A stretch of DNA of 64,000 bases from Methanobacteriota archaeon (GTDB lineage Archaea > Thermoplasmatota > Poseidoniia > Poseidoniales > Thalassarchaeaceae). The position numbers and the translations under genes are program-made. Of the stretch, positions 44,862 to 53,840 are shown piece by piece (position 1 is the first letter of the stretch; every line of letters starts with the position of its first letter). Where the stretch lies: the NCBI GenBank assembly GCA_014239955.1, contig JAAZXW010000009.1, positions 62,001-126,000 on the forward strand. Reading direction: 5' to 3'. Under the pieces are notes generated by a model. It ran no database searches and was not told where the DNA came from. It saw only the letters and a program-made list of their open reading frames with translations.

Positions 44862-45764
44862 TCATCCGTCCCTCAGGAAAGGAACTTCGATCAATTCTTC
44901 GCTCTCTTTTCTACCCAAAGCAGATGAGTGATATTTCCAGTGGATGATTAGTGGGACGATTATGCATGAAATGGGTAGGGCCCCGATTAGGACATAGGCT
45001 GCAGTCTTCGGCAGTGAGAATCTTTCCTCTACATCGATTAGGACCTCCACACTCATGTTTCCAGAGGCCGGGTGATCCCCTTCGCGGCTATTGTCCCACC
45101 CATCTAGGACCAAGTGCAAGACTTGTTCGTCCGAGTCGCCGAATCCAGCAAATGACCACGCCGACCCGGAGGAGTCTATCGCTACTGAGAACTCTTTGTA
45201 GGACACAGATTCGTAAGCATGGGCATCCCTGAATGGGACCCAAGTAAACAGGTCTCTGTACTCAACCGGGACGGAATCTAAACCCCCCTCCTCGCAAATC
45301 AACTCCCACCCTTCTTCATCACAGTAGAAATCAATGGTGTACATATCCAGGTTCGAGTCAGTTAGGAGATAGATGTCCCCTTTCGAGCCACCATGGAAGT
45401 CAATGCAGAATGTGTATCTCATACCCGGTTCCAGCACCATTGCGATAGTCGTTGCAGACTCATTCTCAACGTGAATGCCAGGAAATCCATCCCATGCTCC
45501 GTCGGACCATTCTGTGCTGATGTCTTTGTCTAGGGCATTCAGCCCCGTGTCCCCTCCATAACCGTACGATCTACCATTGTCGTATCCGGGAACCCCTACT
45601 GACAGGTAATCTCCAGGGTCTTCTGTTGAGTTCCAGTCACTACTAGGGGAAACATCGCAGGATGTCGACTGGGAACTGACTGGAATCGAGGAAAAAACAA
45701 TCGAGCTCAGAAGAACTGCAAATAGGAACTGAGCCCCTATCCCGCCTACAATTCCAATTCTCAT
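44862..45764 (-). CDS. Secreted/membrane-anchored protein, unknown
   Basis: 300 residues. Signal peptide at about 5-31 (GGIGAQFLFAVLLSSIVFS), an extracytoplasmic domain with several Cys residues (CDVSPSSDWNST, CIDFHG, CDEEGW, CEEGG) and acidic loops, and one TM helix at about 253-275 (AAYVLIGALPISCIIVPLII) before a short cytoplasmic tail. Its ATG overlaps the stop of the preceding PKD gene by four bases, so the two are co-translated. Possibly a partner of that protein. Confidence 0.7.
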   Translation of the reverse strand: MRIGIVGGIGAQFLFAVLLSSIVFSSIPVSSQSTSCDVSPSSDWNSTEDPGDYLSVGVPGYDNGRSYGYGGDTGLNALDKDISTEWSDGAWDGFPGIHVENESATTIAMVLEPGMRYTFCIDFHGGSKGDIYLLTDSNLDMYTIDFYCDEEGWELICEEGGLDSVPVEYRDLFTWVPFRDAHAYESVSYKEFSVAIDSSGSAWSFAGFGDSDEQVLHLVLDGWDNSREGDHPASGNMSVEVLIDVEERFSLPKTAAYVLIGALPISCIIVPLIIHWKYHSSALGRKESEELIEVPFLRDG

Positions 45765-48700
45765 TTTCTGCGCCTCGTTCTAATCGGTCGAACGTACCCC
45801 GACTCCGTGTTTGTGCGCTGATCAGAAGTAAGATATCTTGGTTGCGGAGGGGGTCGGTGTTGATCCATGCCCGGCAGCCCACCTTCCGCCTCGACCTCAT
45901 CAACGTCGTATTTCTTAGCCATGTCCAGAGCGTCCAATTCCTCTTCGTCCCTCTCCTTGAGGACCATCCAACCAAGGATCGCCACCAGTGCCACTAGGAA
46001 AAGCAGCCCTGCACTTTCTTTCCCGGGAATAATATCCTCCATTCTCAAGTCGGAGAGTGTCTTTGGGGGCTTGGTATCTTCTATCGAAATAACTGTAATT
46101 ACATAGTCCTTTGATTCGCAGACGTTCAATCCATCGCACACAGTAAGTGAAATCCTCACTTCTCCGGGTTCTTCCCAAGTCTGATTCGAGGTGATCCAGT
46201 CATTTCTTGAGTCACCATCACAACCCTCCAGAGTATTGCAATCTTCATCTATGAAGACATTAATGTCCCAATCGAATTTCAGTGACCCATTGAGGCTCTT
46301 GTCTTTGTCATTGGTGGGATCGCCGTCTCCATCACTGTCGAACAGTGCATCATCATCCAGCCAAGCCACAGTACCTTCTTCTAAGTCCAGATCCAGGGCT
46401 TCACCACTCAAATTAACTAAGTCCCCTACAACAACATACTCGAAAGAAATCGGCCTTGAAGATGTAATTACTGGAGCAGTGGAGACTATTACCTTAATCT
46501 CTGAAGTATTTGAGTCACCACCCCCAAATCCATCAACTACAGTTAGTCTAACCGTATATTCGCCAGATCTTTCGTAACTGTGCCATACTTGTGGGCCAGA
46601 AGAGGGAGGGCTTGCATCCCCAAAGTCCCAAATCCACTCAACAATGCCATTCCAGCCCGGGTCTTTGATGTCCGTGGAAGTCTTTCCTTCGAATTCCGGA
46701 TCTGCATCGAAACTGCCACTTCCATCGAATCTGATGACATCCCCCGGGCCCACGAAAGCCCCACCATCCATCGTCCTTGGAATCTTCCAAACCAACTCCC
46801 CATCTCCATCACTGGGAATTTCTGTCAACATCCCATCTCCATCACTCGGGCAGCTGAATGAGATAATGGGAACCGGCATGGGATTCTGGATATACAGCAG
46901 AAACGTCTTCGGTGCCGAATTCAAACCCCTCTCGTCGGTGACGACCAGAGAGGCGCTATAGAGGCCAGGAATTGAAAAGGTTCTACTTACAGAAGTTGTA
47001 TTCTCTATGGCATCCTCTCTGTCTGAGAAAGTCCAGTAGTGAGATAGTGCAGACGTATCGCCATCAGGGTCGAATGATGAGCTACTGAAAATATAGGCAT
47101 CCCCTATATCTCCATCCGGAGGTCGTTCGAAAAGTGCCACTGGACGTTGATTTAGGATTTCCACTTCCAAGTATGCAATGGAAATATTTCCATCGTCATC
47201 ACTGACCTCCAGTGTCACATTCTTCATCCCCGGTTCCTTCCAGCTAACGATTGGGTTTGCTTCGAACGAACTTGTCTCCAAGAAATCCGATGCAAGTGAG
47301 ACCCCCTGCCCGTCTAAGTTGACCCCTTCTTCGAAAGTCCACCTGTATTCGACAATAATACCATCTTCGTCCTCGAAAATCTCAGGCATTTCTAGTGGAG
47401 TTACTGCAAAGGCCTCCAATTTTTCCGAGAATATCTGGTAAGGTTCTCTGTTCATAACTGTTACTAGCAGCGTCTTCTGTGATGACTGGAGTCCATCACT
47501 AACCATGAGCTCTAGGGAGTAAACAGTCCCTTCGCCGCTACCATCTATCCACGAGTGCCCAAATTCGAAGAGTCCAGTTCCAGAGTCAGAAGAACCATCC
47601 CCCCAATCCCATGAGAAAAATAATTTGTCTATGGGGACGTTGTCAGTCGTGCCATATGCAGAAAATTGAACTCTCTGATTTGTCTGTACAGTCAATTCAT
47701 CCTGAATCGCCAATCCATCAACGGAAATCTCAGGAATTGGTTCAGAGGTGTCATTCACTGAAATTGCCCATGACTCTGAATCAGAAAAGTAACTCCCCTG
47801 ATCCATTACAAGCAGAGTAATAGTGTAATTTCCTTCTCCTATGAATGAATGAATAGGGTTCTTCAAGCTTGAAGAGTTTCCATCCCCTAGATCCCAGATG
47901 TACGATTGGGGAGTTTCATTGTGGCCGAAAGAACCGTTTTGAAAACCGAATCCCCACGAATCGTAACCCCCTCCAAAGATGTATGTGGGCGTCCAAGTCT
48001 GAGTCTCATTGGATGAGATTGATCCAGATCCTACAGGTTTCATGTTGAAAATCTGCTGAGGAAGTGATTGGGCAATGTCCTGCAACTCCCCAGTAATGTC
48101 TCTGGCCTTAGCCGTGAATGACCAATCACTGGTAAAAGGCGGAGTAAACCATGCTGAGCGAATTTCTGGCTCAGAGTTTCCTACAGAGATCATGAAATCT
48201 GCAGAATCATACAGTGTGTTGTCGGTATAAGCTGAGAATTCTACAGACAAAGACTCCGAAAACGCACTTGAACTCAGGCTCATGCCAATTTCCACGCTAT
48301 CTTCCAGAGTGTCGCCATCCCGATCGAAACCCACGATCGAATCGATCGAGACTTCTGCAGGGCTTGTAACCTGGCTTGCACTTACGGTAAACGATCCGGA
48401 GGGATAATTTCCTCCCGAAAGAACACCACAATTTGCAAAGTCAAAATCACAGTCATCTACAAGGGAGTTGTACCAGACAAGGAGCAATACGTCAGAGGTA
48501 GTGTTTCCAAATCCGTGAACTAGGCCGGTCCCCCTTCCGTCGTTTGAGTCAATCCTCAGCCTCTCCATGGTCCAAGTACCGGAAGAGTCCTCTTTCGATA
48601 GAATGGCACCCTCGAAGCCAAATCGGTCAGGTTGAACCATTATGCTCAATGGATACCCATCCCCTTGCGTGAATCTGAAAGATTTGAGCCCCCATCCTTC

Positions 48701-49699
48701 TATTGAGTGTCCGGACGATTGCCATGCCTCGGACCACTGGTCGTTCTCGACACTGACAGTTCCTTTGCAGAAGCCACCGGTGGAGCAGTCATCAACCAAG
48801 TCAATTTCGGAGAAACCAAACGCGCCTTGCGCACTATCTAGGGTGACTGCAGCACTGAAGTTCGCAAATATCTCACTCATTGAAGTCCCTATTGGGGTTG
48901 AACCTGGACCGGGATTCCTAGCTAGGTTCTCAATTCCGTTGCCTCCTAGGGAGCCATCCGAGACCAACTGTCTAATCGAGGTCGGACCGCCTAGTTTGTC
49001 TGCTAAGTAAGACATGAAAAGGAAACTAGAACCTCTATCAGAATCCCTCTCATCCCACCACCTCAAACTGGTGTTGGAGTTCAATGTCCACGAGTTCGAC
49101 CTCTCCTCAAGTTCCGGAGACGCTCCGAAGCTAAGGAACTCAGATAGTCCTGCAGTGCCCTCATCGACCCATATGTATTCGAAAGGATCCATCTCGTGAT
49201 GAATCAATTGTCCGAACTCATGGGCCATGACGCTATTCCTTTCTGGAAGGTCATCAATGTCTAGGAAAATTGACTCACGTAACGATGAAACTCCAGATTC
49301 AAAATACCCTTCTTCCCCTCCAGGACCGTCTATGGATAGGATGGCTATTTCTATCTGGCAATTGTCATCAATATCGGGCGGCGCTCCGAAGTAGTTTGTG
49401 GTGGAGGGGAATATAATCGACTCCCAGTTTGACACAATGTCATTCAAGATGGTGGACGAAACAATCTGCTCGTCTTCCACGAAAATTGCAGCATTGGAGG
49501 AAATTTTCTCTACAGTGACAGAAAATGTGCCGTCACTGGTTGTCATGTTGTCGGCATCATCCACCGACCAAGTATTCAGGCAGCTTCTTGGTTGTCCTTC
49601 CGTGCTTCCTAAAGCACCGGGGGATAGTAAAACCACCAGTAGTGAAACCACGGTCAACACGGTCTTCCTAGTAGTGTTGATTTCCGAACTGCCACCCAT
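45761..49699 (-). CDS. Giant PKD-domain surface protein with degenerate metallopeptidase-like N-domain
   Basis: 1312 residues from ATG 49699 (the frame opens to 49777 but the signal peptide NTTRKTVLTVVSLLVVLLSPG follows 49699 best). Signal peptide, then a zincin-like domain (about 45-270) with SVMAHEFGQLIHHEMD and WVDEGTAGLSEFL; the expected HExxH second His is Gln. Several PKD-type beta domains follow, with the motifs YIWDLGDGNSSS, FSWDWGDGSSDSG and WIWDFGDASPPS, plus acidic DGDGD loops. One TM helix (ESAGLLFLVALVAILGW) and a cytoplasmic tail with a basic end (RPIRTRRRK). Likely a surface adhesin or processing protein. Confidence 0.85.
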   Translation of the reverse strand: MGGSSEINTTRKTVLTVVSLLVVLLSPGALGSTEGQPRSCLNTWSVDDADNMTTSDGTFSVTVEKISSNAAIFVEDEQIVSSTILNDIVSNWESIIFPSTTNYFGAPPDIDDNCQIEIAILSIDGPGGEEGYFESGVSSLRESIFLDIDDLPERNSVMAHEFGQLIHHEMDPFEYIWVDEGTAGLSEFLSFGASPELEERSNSWTLNSNTSLRWWDERDSDRGSSFLFMSYLADKLGGPTSIRQLVSDGSLGGNGIENLARNPGPGSTPIGTSMSEIFANFSAAVTLDSAQGAFGFSEIDLVDDCSTGGFCKGTVSVENDQWSEAWQSSGHSIEGWGLKSFRFTQGDGYPLSIMVQPDRFGFEGAILSKEDSSGTWTMERLRIDSNDGRGTGLVHGFGNTTSDVLLLVWYNSLVDDCDFDFANCGVLSGGNYPSGSFTVSASQVTSPAEVSIDSIVGFDRDGDTLEDSVEIGMSLSSSAFSESLSVEFSAYTDNTLYDSADFMISVGNSEPEIRSAWFTPPFTSDWSFTAKARDITGELQDIAQSLPQQIFNMKPVGSGSISSNETQTWTPTYIFGGGYDSWGFGFQNGSFGHNETPQSYIWDLGDGNSSSLKNPIHSFIGEGNYTITLLVMDQGSYFSDSESWAISVNDTSEPIPEISVDGLAIQDELTVQTNQRVQFSAYGTTDNVPIDKLFFSWDWGDGSSDSGTGLFEFGHSWIDGSGEGTVYSLELMVSDGLQSSQKTLLVTVMNREPYQIFSEKLEAFAVTPLEMPEIFEDEDGIIVEYRWTFEEGVNLDGQGVSLASDFLETSSFEANPIVSWKEPGMKNVTLEVSDDDGNISIAYLEVEILNQRPVALFERPPDGDIGDAYIFSSSSFDPDGDTSALSHYWTFSDREDAIENTTSVSRTFSIPGLYSASLVVTDERGLNSAPKTFLLYIQNPMPVPIISFSCPSDGDGMLTEIPSDGDGELVWKIPRTMDGGAFVGPGDVIRFDGSGSFDADPEFEGKTSTDIKDPGWNGIVEWIWDFGDASPPSSGPQVWHSYERSGEYTVRLTVVDGFGGGDSNTSEIKVIVSTAPVITSSRPISFEYVVVGDLVNLSGEALDLDLEEGTVAWLDDDALFDSDGDGDPTNDKDKSLNGSLKFDWDINVFIDEDCNTLEGCDGDSRNDWITSNQTWEEPGEVRISLTVCDGLNVCESKDYVITVISIEDTKPPKTLSDLRMEDIIPGKESAGLLFLVALVAILGWMVLKERDEEELDALDMAKKYDVDEVEAEGGLPGMDQHRPPPQPRYLTSDQRTNTESGYVRPIRTRRRK

Positions 49700-49775
49700 A
49701 ACTAGCACCTTGTTCACCAATCTGCTCAAAACTGTTCGAGGACGTATTTTAACATCGATGGAGCATCGTTCGTAC

Positions 49776-50708
49776 ATGGGAGGGGGTCTAGGGGCATCAA
49801 TCGTCCCCGTTGCCCTGCTCCTCCTTCTCCTTTCTACTCATTCTACAGGTGCAGAAAATTTTCAATTAGCCGAAGAAAGAGATGTTGAGATTTTGCGTAC
49901 AATACCTCACAACTCTTCTTCTTTCACACAAGGTCTTGAAGCACAAGGTAAGTCAATTTTCGAGAGCTCAGGTCTTTACGGGCATTCGAGACTAAGTGAG
50001 ATTGATTCACAAAATGGAGAGGTAATTAGGCAGGTATCAATAGATGACTCTTACTTTGGAGAAGGGATTACCGTAAAGGATCAGTCGATCATAATGTTGA
50101 CTTGGAGGGAAGGCGTAGCATTAGAATTCGATATCTCCAATTTCAGCATAATAGGAAACTTCAGTTTCGAAGGAGAGGGTTGGGGGTTATGCTACAATGG
50201 TGAGCACATGGTAACCTCAAACGGCACATCTGAGCTTTCATTCAGAGACCCCAATAGCTTCGAAACCGATTTCACAGTTCTTGTCACGTGGGACGGCAAT
50301 CCAGTCTCAAACCTAAATGAATTGGAGTGCGTCGATGAAAAAATATATGCAAACGTTTGGATGGAGGACACCATTTTGGAAATTTCCTCTACTTCCGGGG
50401 CAGTGAAGTCTTATGCTTCCCCAATTTCAATCTCTTCTGCACAGGGAAACAGTTCTGAAGAGGTCTTGAATGGCATTGCATTTGATCAGAATTCCGGAGG
50501 GTTCTGGATCACTGGGAAGAATTGGACGGAGATGTACTTGGTAAATTTCACAATTCCGGAAGTAATATTGAGTCCCGATGAACCCCTCGGATATCCAATC
50601 TTGGTTGCGGCCTCAGGAGTCACAATCGTATCGGCAATCTTACTATTTCGAATAACCCTCCATAAGAAAGAACCAGAAACGCCCAACTTCAAGGACTCCC
50701 ATCGTTAG
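49776..50708 (+). CDS. Glutaminyl-peptide cyclotransferase (beta-propeller type)
   Basis: 310 residues from ATG 49776, head to head with the PKD gene. Signal peptide at 5-25 (LGASIVPVALLLLLLSTH). Strong match to the plant/bacterial glutamine cyclotransferase family: PHNSSSFTQGLEA, YFGEGITVKD, EGEGWGLCYNGEH, TSNGTSELSFRDP, NLNELECVDEKIYANVW and VLNGIAFDQNSGGFWITGKNW. These propellers convert N-terminal Gln to pyroglutamate. A C-terminal TM helix (about 272-292) anchors it. Unusual in archaea, and close to secreted proteins that would be its substrates. Confidence 0.9.
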   Translation: MGGGLGASIVPVALLLLLLSTHSTGAENFQLAEERDVEILRTIPHNSSSFTQGLEAQGKSIFESSGLYGHSRLSEIDSQNGEVIRQVSIDDSYFGEGITVKDQSIIMLTWREGVALEFDISNFSIIGNFSFEGEGWGLCYNGEHMVTSNGTSELSFRDPNSFETDFTVLVTWDGNPVSNLNELECVDEKIYANVWMEDTILEISSTSGAVKSYASPISISSAQGNSSEEVLNGIAFDQNSGGFWITGKNWTEMYLVNFTIPEVILSPDEPLGYPILVAASGVTIVSAILLFRITLHKKEPETPNFKDSHR

Positions 50709-50716
50709 GGCATACC

Positions 50717-51457
50717 GTGGCCGATGAAGATGACGAGGGGGGTATCGACCTCGAGTACTTCCTAGAAGACATGGCGGGCGAGCCATCAACCCGCGTTGCT
50801 GGGGCTATTTTGATAATCATCGGAAGCCTTCTCGGTGTGCAGCTAGGGATTCTTCTGGTCTCAGCAAACCCGGATGAAATTCTCTCAAGTACTCTAGACT
50901 CATCCGACGAGTATTCAGATGTATCCGGAATAGTCATCTCTGAACTTTCTGGAAACGACTCGGGTGGAGAACCAATAGAAGGGGTAAGGGTGAGGCTTCT
51001 TTCCATTGAGGGCGCAACTACGGGTAAGGAGTCATTCACGGATTCCAATGGGCGATTCTCTATTCCCGAAATCCGCAGAGAATCTGCTCTGCTATCATTT
51101 ACTCACCCTGGGAACAATACGACCAAGTTGTATTTCGTACCAGGTGACGAAGCTCAGATCGTTATCACCATGTCCGAAGGAAACGGCGAGAATGTAATTG
51201 ACATGCGCGGAGAGAGCCATCAGGCCCAGTCCGTTTCCATTGCTACTGCTATTGCCTTACTAACCGTTCTTCTTGGGCTAACTGGATTCTACGGCGGCGT
51301 CGAGGCATATCGAGGCAATAGTTACAGGAGATCATGGTGGCTTTCCTTCCTCGGTCTCTGGAGCAGGGGGATGATTTTCATCGGACCACTGCTTATTTTG
51401 ATCGGAATGGGACTAGTGACATTGTCTAAGGAACAGTTTTCCGGTAGTCGCCATTAG
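50717..51457 (+). CDS. Membrane protein with carboxypeptidase-regulatory-like domain
   Basis: 246 residues from GTG 50717, eight bases after the cyclase stop. A cytoplasmic acidic start (ADEDDEGG), TM1 at about 28-48, then an extracytoplasmic beta-sandwich of the CarboxypepD_reg-like type with GVRVRLLSIEG and DSNGRFSIPEIRRES (the usual T-D-x-G-x-F pattern), then three TM helices (165-190, 205-222 and 222-240 approx). Function unknown; probably operates with the exported proteins next to it. Confidence 0.72.
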   Translation: MADEDDEGGIDLEYFLEDMAGEPSTRVAGAILIIIGSLLGVQLGILLVSANPDEILSSTLDSSDEYSDVSGIVISELSGNDSGGEPIEGVRVRLLSIEGATTGKESFTDSNGRFSIPEIRRESALLSFTHPGNNTTKLYFVPGDEAQIVITMSEGNGENVIDMRGESHQAQSVSIATAIALLTVLLGLTGFYGGVEAYRGNSYRRSWWLSFLGLWSRGMIFIGPLLILIGMGLVTLSKEQFSGSRH

Positions 51458-51473
51458 GCATCGTGAGAGTCGC

Positions 51474-52817
51474 ATGTATCTGTTCTCAATTGAAGGCGGG
51501 GATGGCAGTGGAAAGGGCCTGGCAACACAGATAGTGAACGAGGTTCTACAGTCAGAGTTTTGCTTCACTTCCGTAGAAGCTACTGCCGAACCTCGGAGGG
51601 GCCACGCACTGGGTAGGCTGGCAATAGAATCAGTAAGGAGGCAGAAACTAACTCCTGCTGAGGAGGCAGGACTGTTCGCAGCAGATAGGCTGGACCATTC
51701 CCATGGCTGGATTCTACCACGCCTACAAGAGGGGAAGGCAGTAGTAAGTGGCAGGAATATCCACTCTTCTCTTGTTTACCAAGGAATAGTCGGTGGAATT
51801 GGTTTGGAGAGAACTGCCCAGATGAATTCCGCGGCATTAATTCCGGATCTTTGTATTTGGGTGGATTGCGATCCGGAAATAGCTCTGGAGAGAATCAGAA
51901 AAGGTACACTCCGTGGTCTTTCTAGCAAGGAAGAGTACTTTGAGACGTCAGAATTACAGATTCGTATAAGGGATGGATATAGGCAACTACTATCTGGAGA
52001 TTTGGAAATGCCCACGCCATTTGACATGGGGGCAATATTGGGTCCGATTTCAAACGAGGGGACTCAGGGTCAGCTTCGTAATTCTCTGAAAGAGGCAATT
52101 CGCTCTTTCATGAATAGTAGACCAAATCCAATAAATGTCGAAACGGAGCAAGTCGACCAATTCCAGATTAGGTCTATGGTCAGAGAATCACAAAATCAAA
52201 GCATACTTTCTGATATTGGGATTGCACCAGCAAAGACAAAATTGGGGTGGTTGGATGGGAAAGCACCGTGGAAAATACTCAAATCTGCGCAGGAGAGTCA
52301 CAATAAGTTCCTCTCCTCAATGGAAGAAGAACCCCCGAACCGCCAGAATAATCCAAAAAATATCCTTAACCACTCAATGTCTTCTGTCTGTGGGACCCTT
52401 TCTCTCATTAATTCTGCCGAGATCTCTGAACTAAGGGCTGCCATGGGCCCAGTCCGGTGCGTATCCAAGAGGCACACACAGAGGATTATCCAGTTCCTTG
52501 AAGAATTGGGTTGGGTGTACCGGAGGAAGACTCTAGTCGGCCGCGAGGCGCCTAAGTCCCATCTTAGGGATGAAAACCTCGCGTTCGGACGACTCGTTCT
52601 TGCAATCTGGCCGCTCAGGCAGGCAATCAGGAAATGGCAGTCACTCAATCCTGGGACTCACGTTCGCTTCTCGATGGGGCAGATAATCAAATCTGGACGT
52701 CACGAACGTGCATTAGTGGATACAATCAGTCGCTTGACGATTCTGGGTAGTGGCTTCGAGGGCAAGTCACCACCGGATAACATCGAATCCCTGGTCGATT
52801 GGTGGCTGGGAAAGTGA
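51474..52817 (+). CDS. tmk: Thymidylate kinase-like protein with C-terminal extension
   Basis: 447 residues; a bare TMK is about 200. Residues 1-195 carry the P-loop EGGDGSGKG, DRLDH, and VSGRNIHSSLVYQG, where most relatives have a D-R-Y/H-x-x-S-S pattern; the Asp is Gly and the aromatic is Asn. The lid LERIRKGTLRGLSSKEEY is retained. Residues about 220-447 are unique: a linker with polar Asn/Gln segments, then a possible winged helix (CVSKRHTQRIIQFLEEL, then GWVYRRKT) and a basic stretch. The kinase is plausible, the extension unexplained. Confidence 0.8.
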   Translation: MYLFSIEGGDGSGKGLATQIVNEVLQSEFCFTSVEATAEPRRGHALGRLAIESVRRQKLTPAEEAGLFAADRLDHSHGWILPRLQEGKAVVSGRNIHSSLVYQGIVGGIGLERTAQMNSAALIPDLCIWVDCDPEIALERIRKGTLRGLSSKEEYFETSELQIRIRDGYRQLLSGDLEMPTPFDMGAILGPISNEGTQGQLRNSLKEAIRSFMNSRPNPINVETEQVDQFQIRSMVRESQNQSILSDIGIAPAKTKLGWLDGKAPWKILKSAQESHNKFLSSMEEEPPNRQNNPKNILNHSMSSVCGTLSLINSAEISELRAAMGPVRCVSKRHTQRIIQFLEELGWVYRRKTLVGREAPKSHLRDENLAFGRLVLAIWPLRQAIRKWQSLNPGTHVRFSMGQIIKSGRHERALVDTISRLTILGSGFEGKSPPDNIESLVDWWLGK

Positions 52818-52819
52818 AA

Positions 52820-53566
52820 TCACTTGACGACTAGTCTAGAACCCGCGGGAAGGGTGACGCCCCCAGCATCTTGAAAGAACCTGGGCCTGGCGGAGAAGGC
52901 TGAACAGAACCACCACCCCCCCACTACTCCAGATCCTGCCCCAGTAACTATTCTGAGCATGTTGTTAGACTCATATGAATCAAGAAGCAATTGAGTGAAA
53001 CCATCTATCCCCATTGGGATTAATCCCAGTGCCATAATCGACAGCATCACTATCATCCTCCTGTCCTTCTCGTAAATCCCGTGGAGCCATTTGTCCGGGA
53101 GAACTGAAAGGAAACTATCCCTGACCGTCCATCTGTTGAAGCCCCTGAGTCCGAAAAACAAACAACCAATGGAAAAACCCAGTAAAATTCCGATATCTCT
53201 TGCACACACTGGCATCTGATTTCCATTTATTTCCCACGATCTCTCATGCTTCTGATGGCAATTCAAATCTCCAAATCCGTATGCTAGTGCCCAAACTGGG
53301 TTCAATTCACTCCACGCAAATACTCCTCCATGCAGTGCCTGGTCATGACCAACAGAACCCCCTTCTCCATGTTCGTCGTTTCCCCAACTACTTTCGAATG
53401 CGTAATCAATAGCATTCGCGCGCCCTGAGAGCTCTGGGATCGAATCAGAAGGAAGCAAATAGGGGGCGAGGAAGCATAATGCTAGATATCCAAATGCGAC
53501 TCCGCCCAGAATTCCAGAGACCTTGTTCTCAAGCCTCCTATCTCGCAAGCCGTTTTTCTGAAGCAT
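52820..53566 (-). CDS. DUF2085 family membrane protein
   Basis: 248 residues. Hydrophobic segments at about 18-38, 120-140, 172-192 and 205-225. The central motif LNCHQKHERSWEINGN followed by MPVCARDIGILLGFSIGCLF matches DUF2085 (C-H-Q-x3-R-S, then C-A-R-D/C-x-G-I), a predicted membrane family of unknown role. The Cys/His pattern suggests a metal or haem site. Convergent with the TMK fusion gene, two bases apart. Confidence 0.78.
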   Translation of the reverse strand: MLQKNGLRDRRLENKVSGILGGVAFGYLALCFLAPYLLPSDSIPELSGRANAIDYAFESSWGNDEHGEGGSVGHDQALHGGVFAWSELNPVWALAYGFGDLNCHQKHERSWEINGNQMPVCARDIGILLGFSIGCLFFGLRGFNRWTVRDSFLSVLPDKWLHGIYEKDRRMIVMLSIMALGLIPMGIDGFTQLLLDSYESNNMLRIVTGAGSGVVGGWWFCSAFSARPRFFQDAGGVTLPAGSRLVVK

Positions 53567-53651
53567 CTCTCTCGTTTGCTGCTGAAATGGCCGCCCTCAT
53601 AGATGTCACTAATTCACCGTCTGTCAAAACAATCAAAATCAATATGAAAAT

Positions 53652-53840
53652 TTAGTAATACCCAGGAACCCCTTCGCAACACGCTTCCACTACTCTGTAA
53701 CACCGAGGGCACTCCATGTGTTGACGCATCGGAATTGCCTCTCCCTTGAAACCACAAAGGCAGAAGATGTTCTTGCAATGGTCACTATCTATGACTAAAG
53801 CGTTCGCCACTCGGCTCAAATCAATTTCCCTATTCCTCAC
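53652..53840 (-). CDS. Small Cys-rich protein translationally coupled to sufD
   Basis: 62 residues from GTG 53840, which overlaps the sufD TGA in a GTGA junction; a longer form from ATG 53885 would overlap sufD by 49 bases. Cysteines occur in HCKNIFCLCGF and MECPRCYRVVEACCEG (C-x4-C-x-C then C-x2-C, later CC), suggestive of one or two zinc or Fe-S sites. No family recognised. Its position at the end of the SUF operon suggests a role in Fe-S assembly, e.g. as a scaffold or target. Confidence 0.65.
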   Translation of the reverse strand: MRNREIDLSRVANALVIDSDHCKNIFCLCGFKGEAIPMRQHMECPRCYRVVEACCEGVPGYY

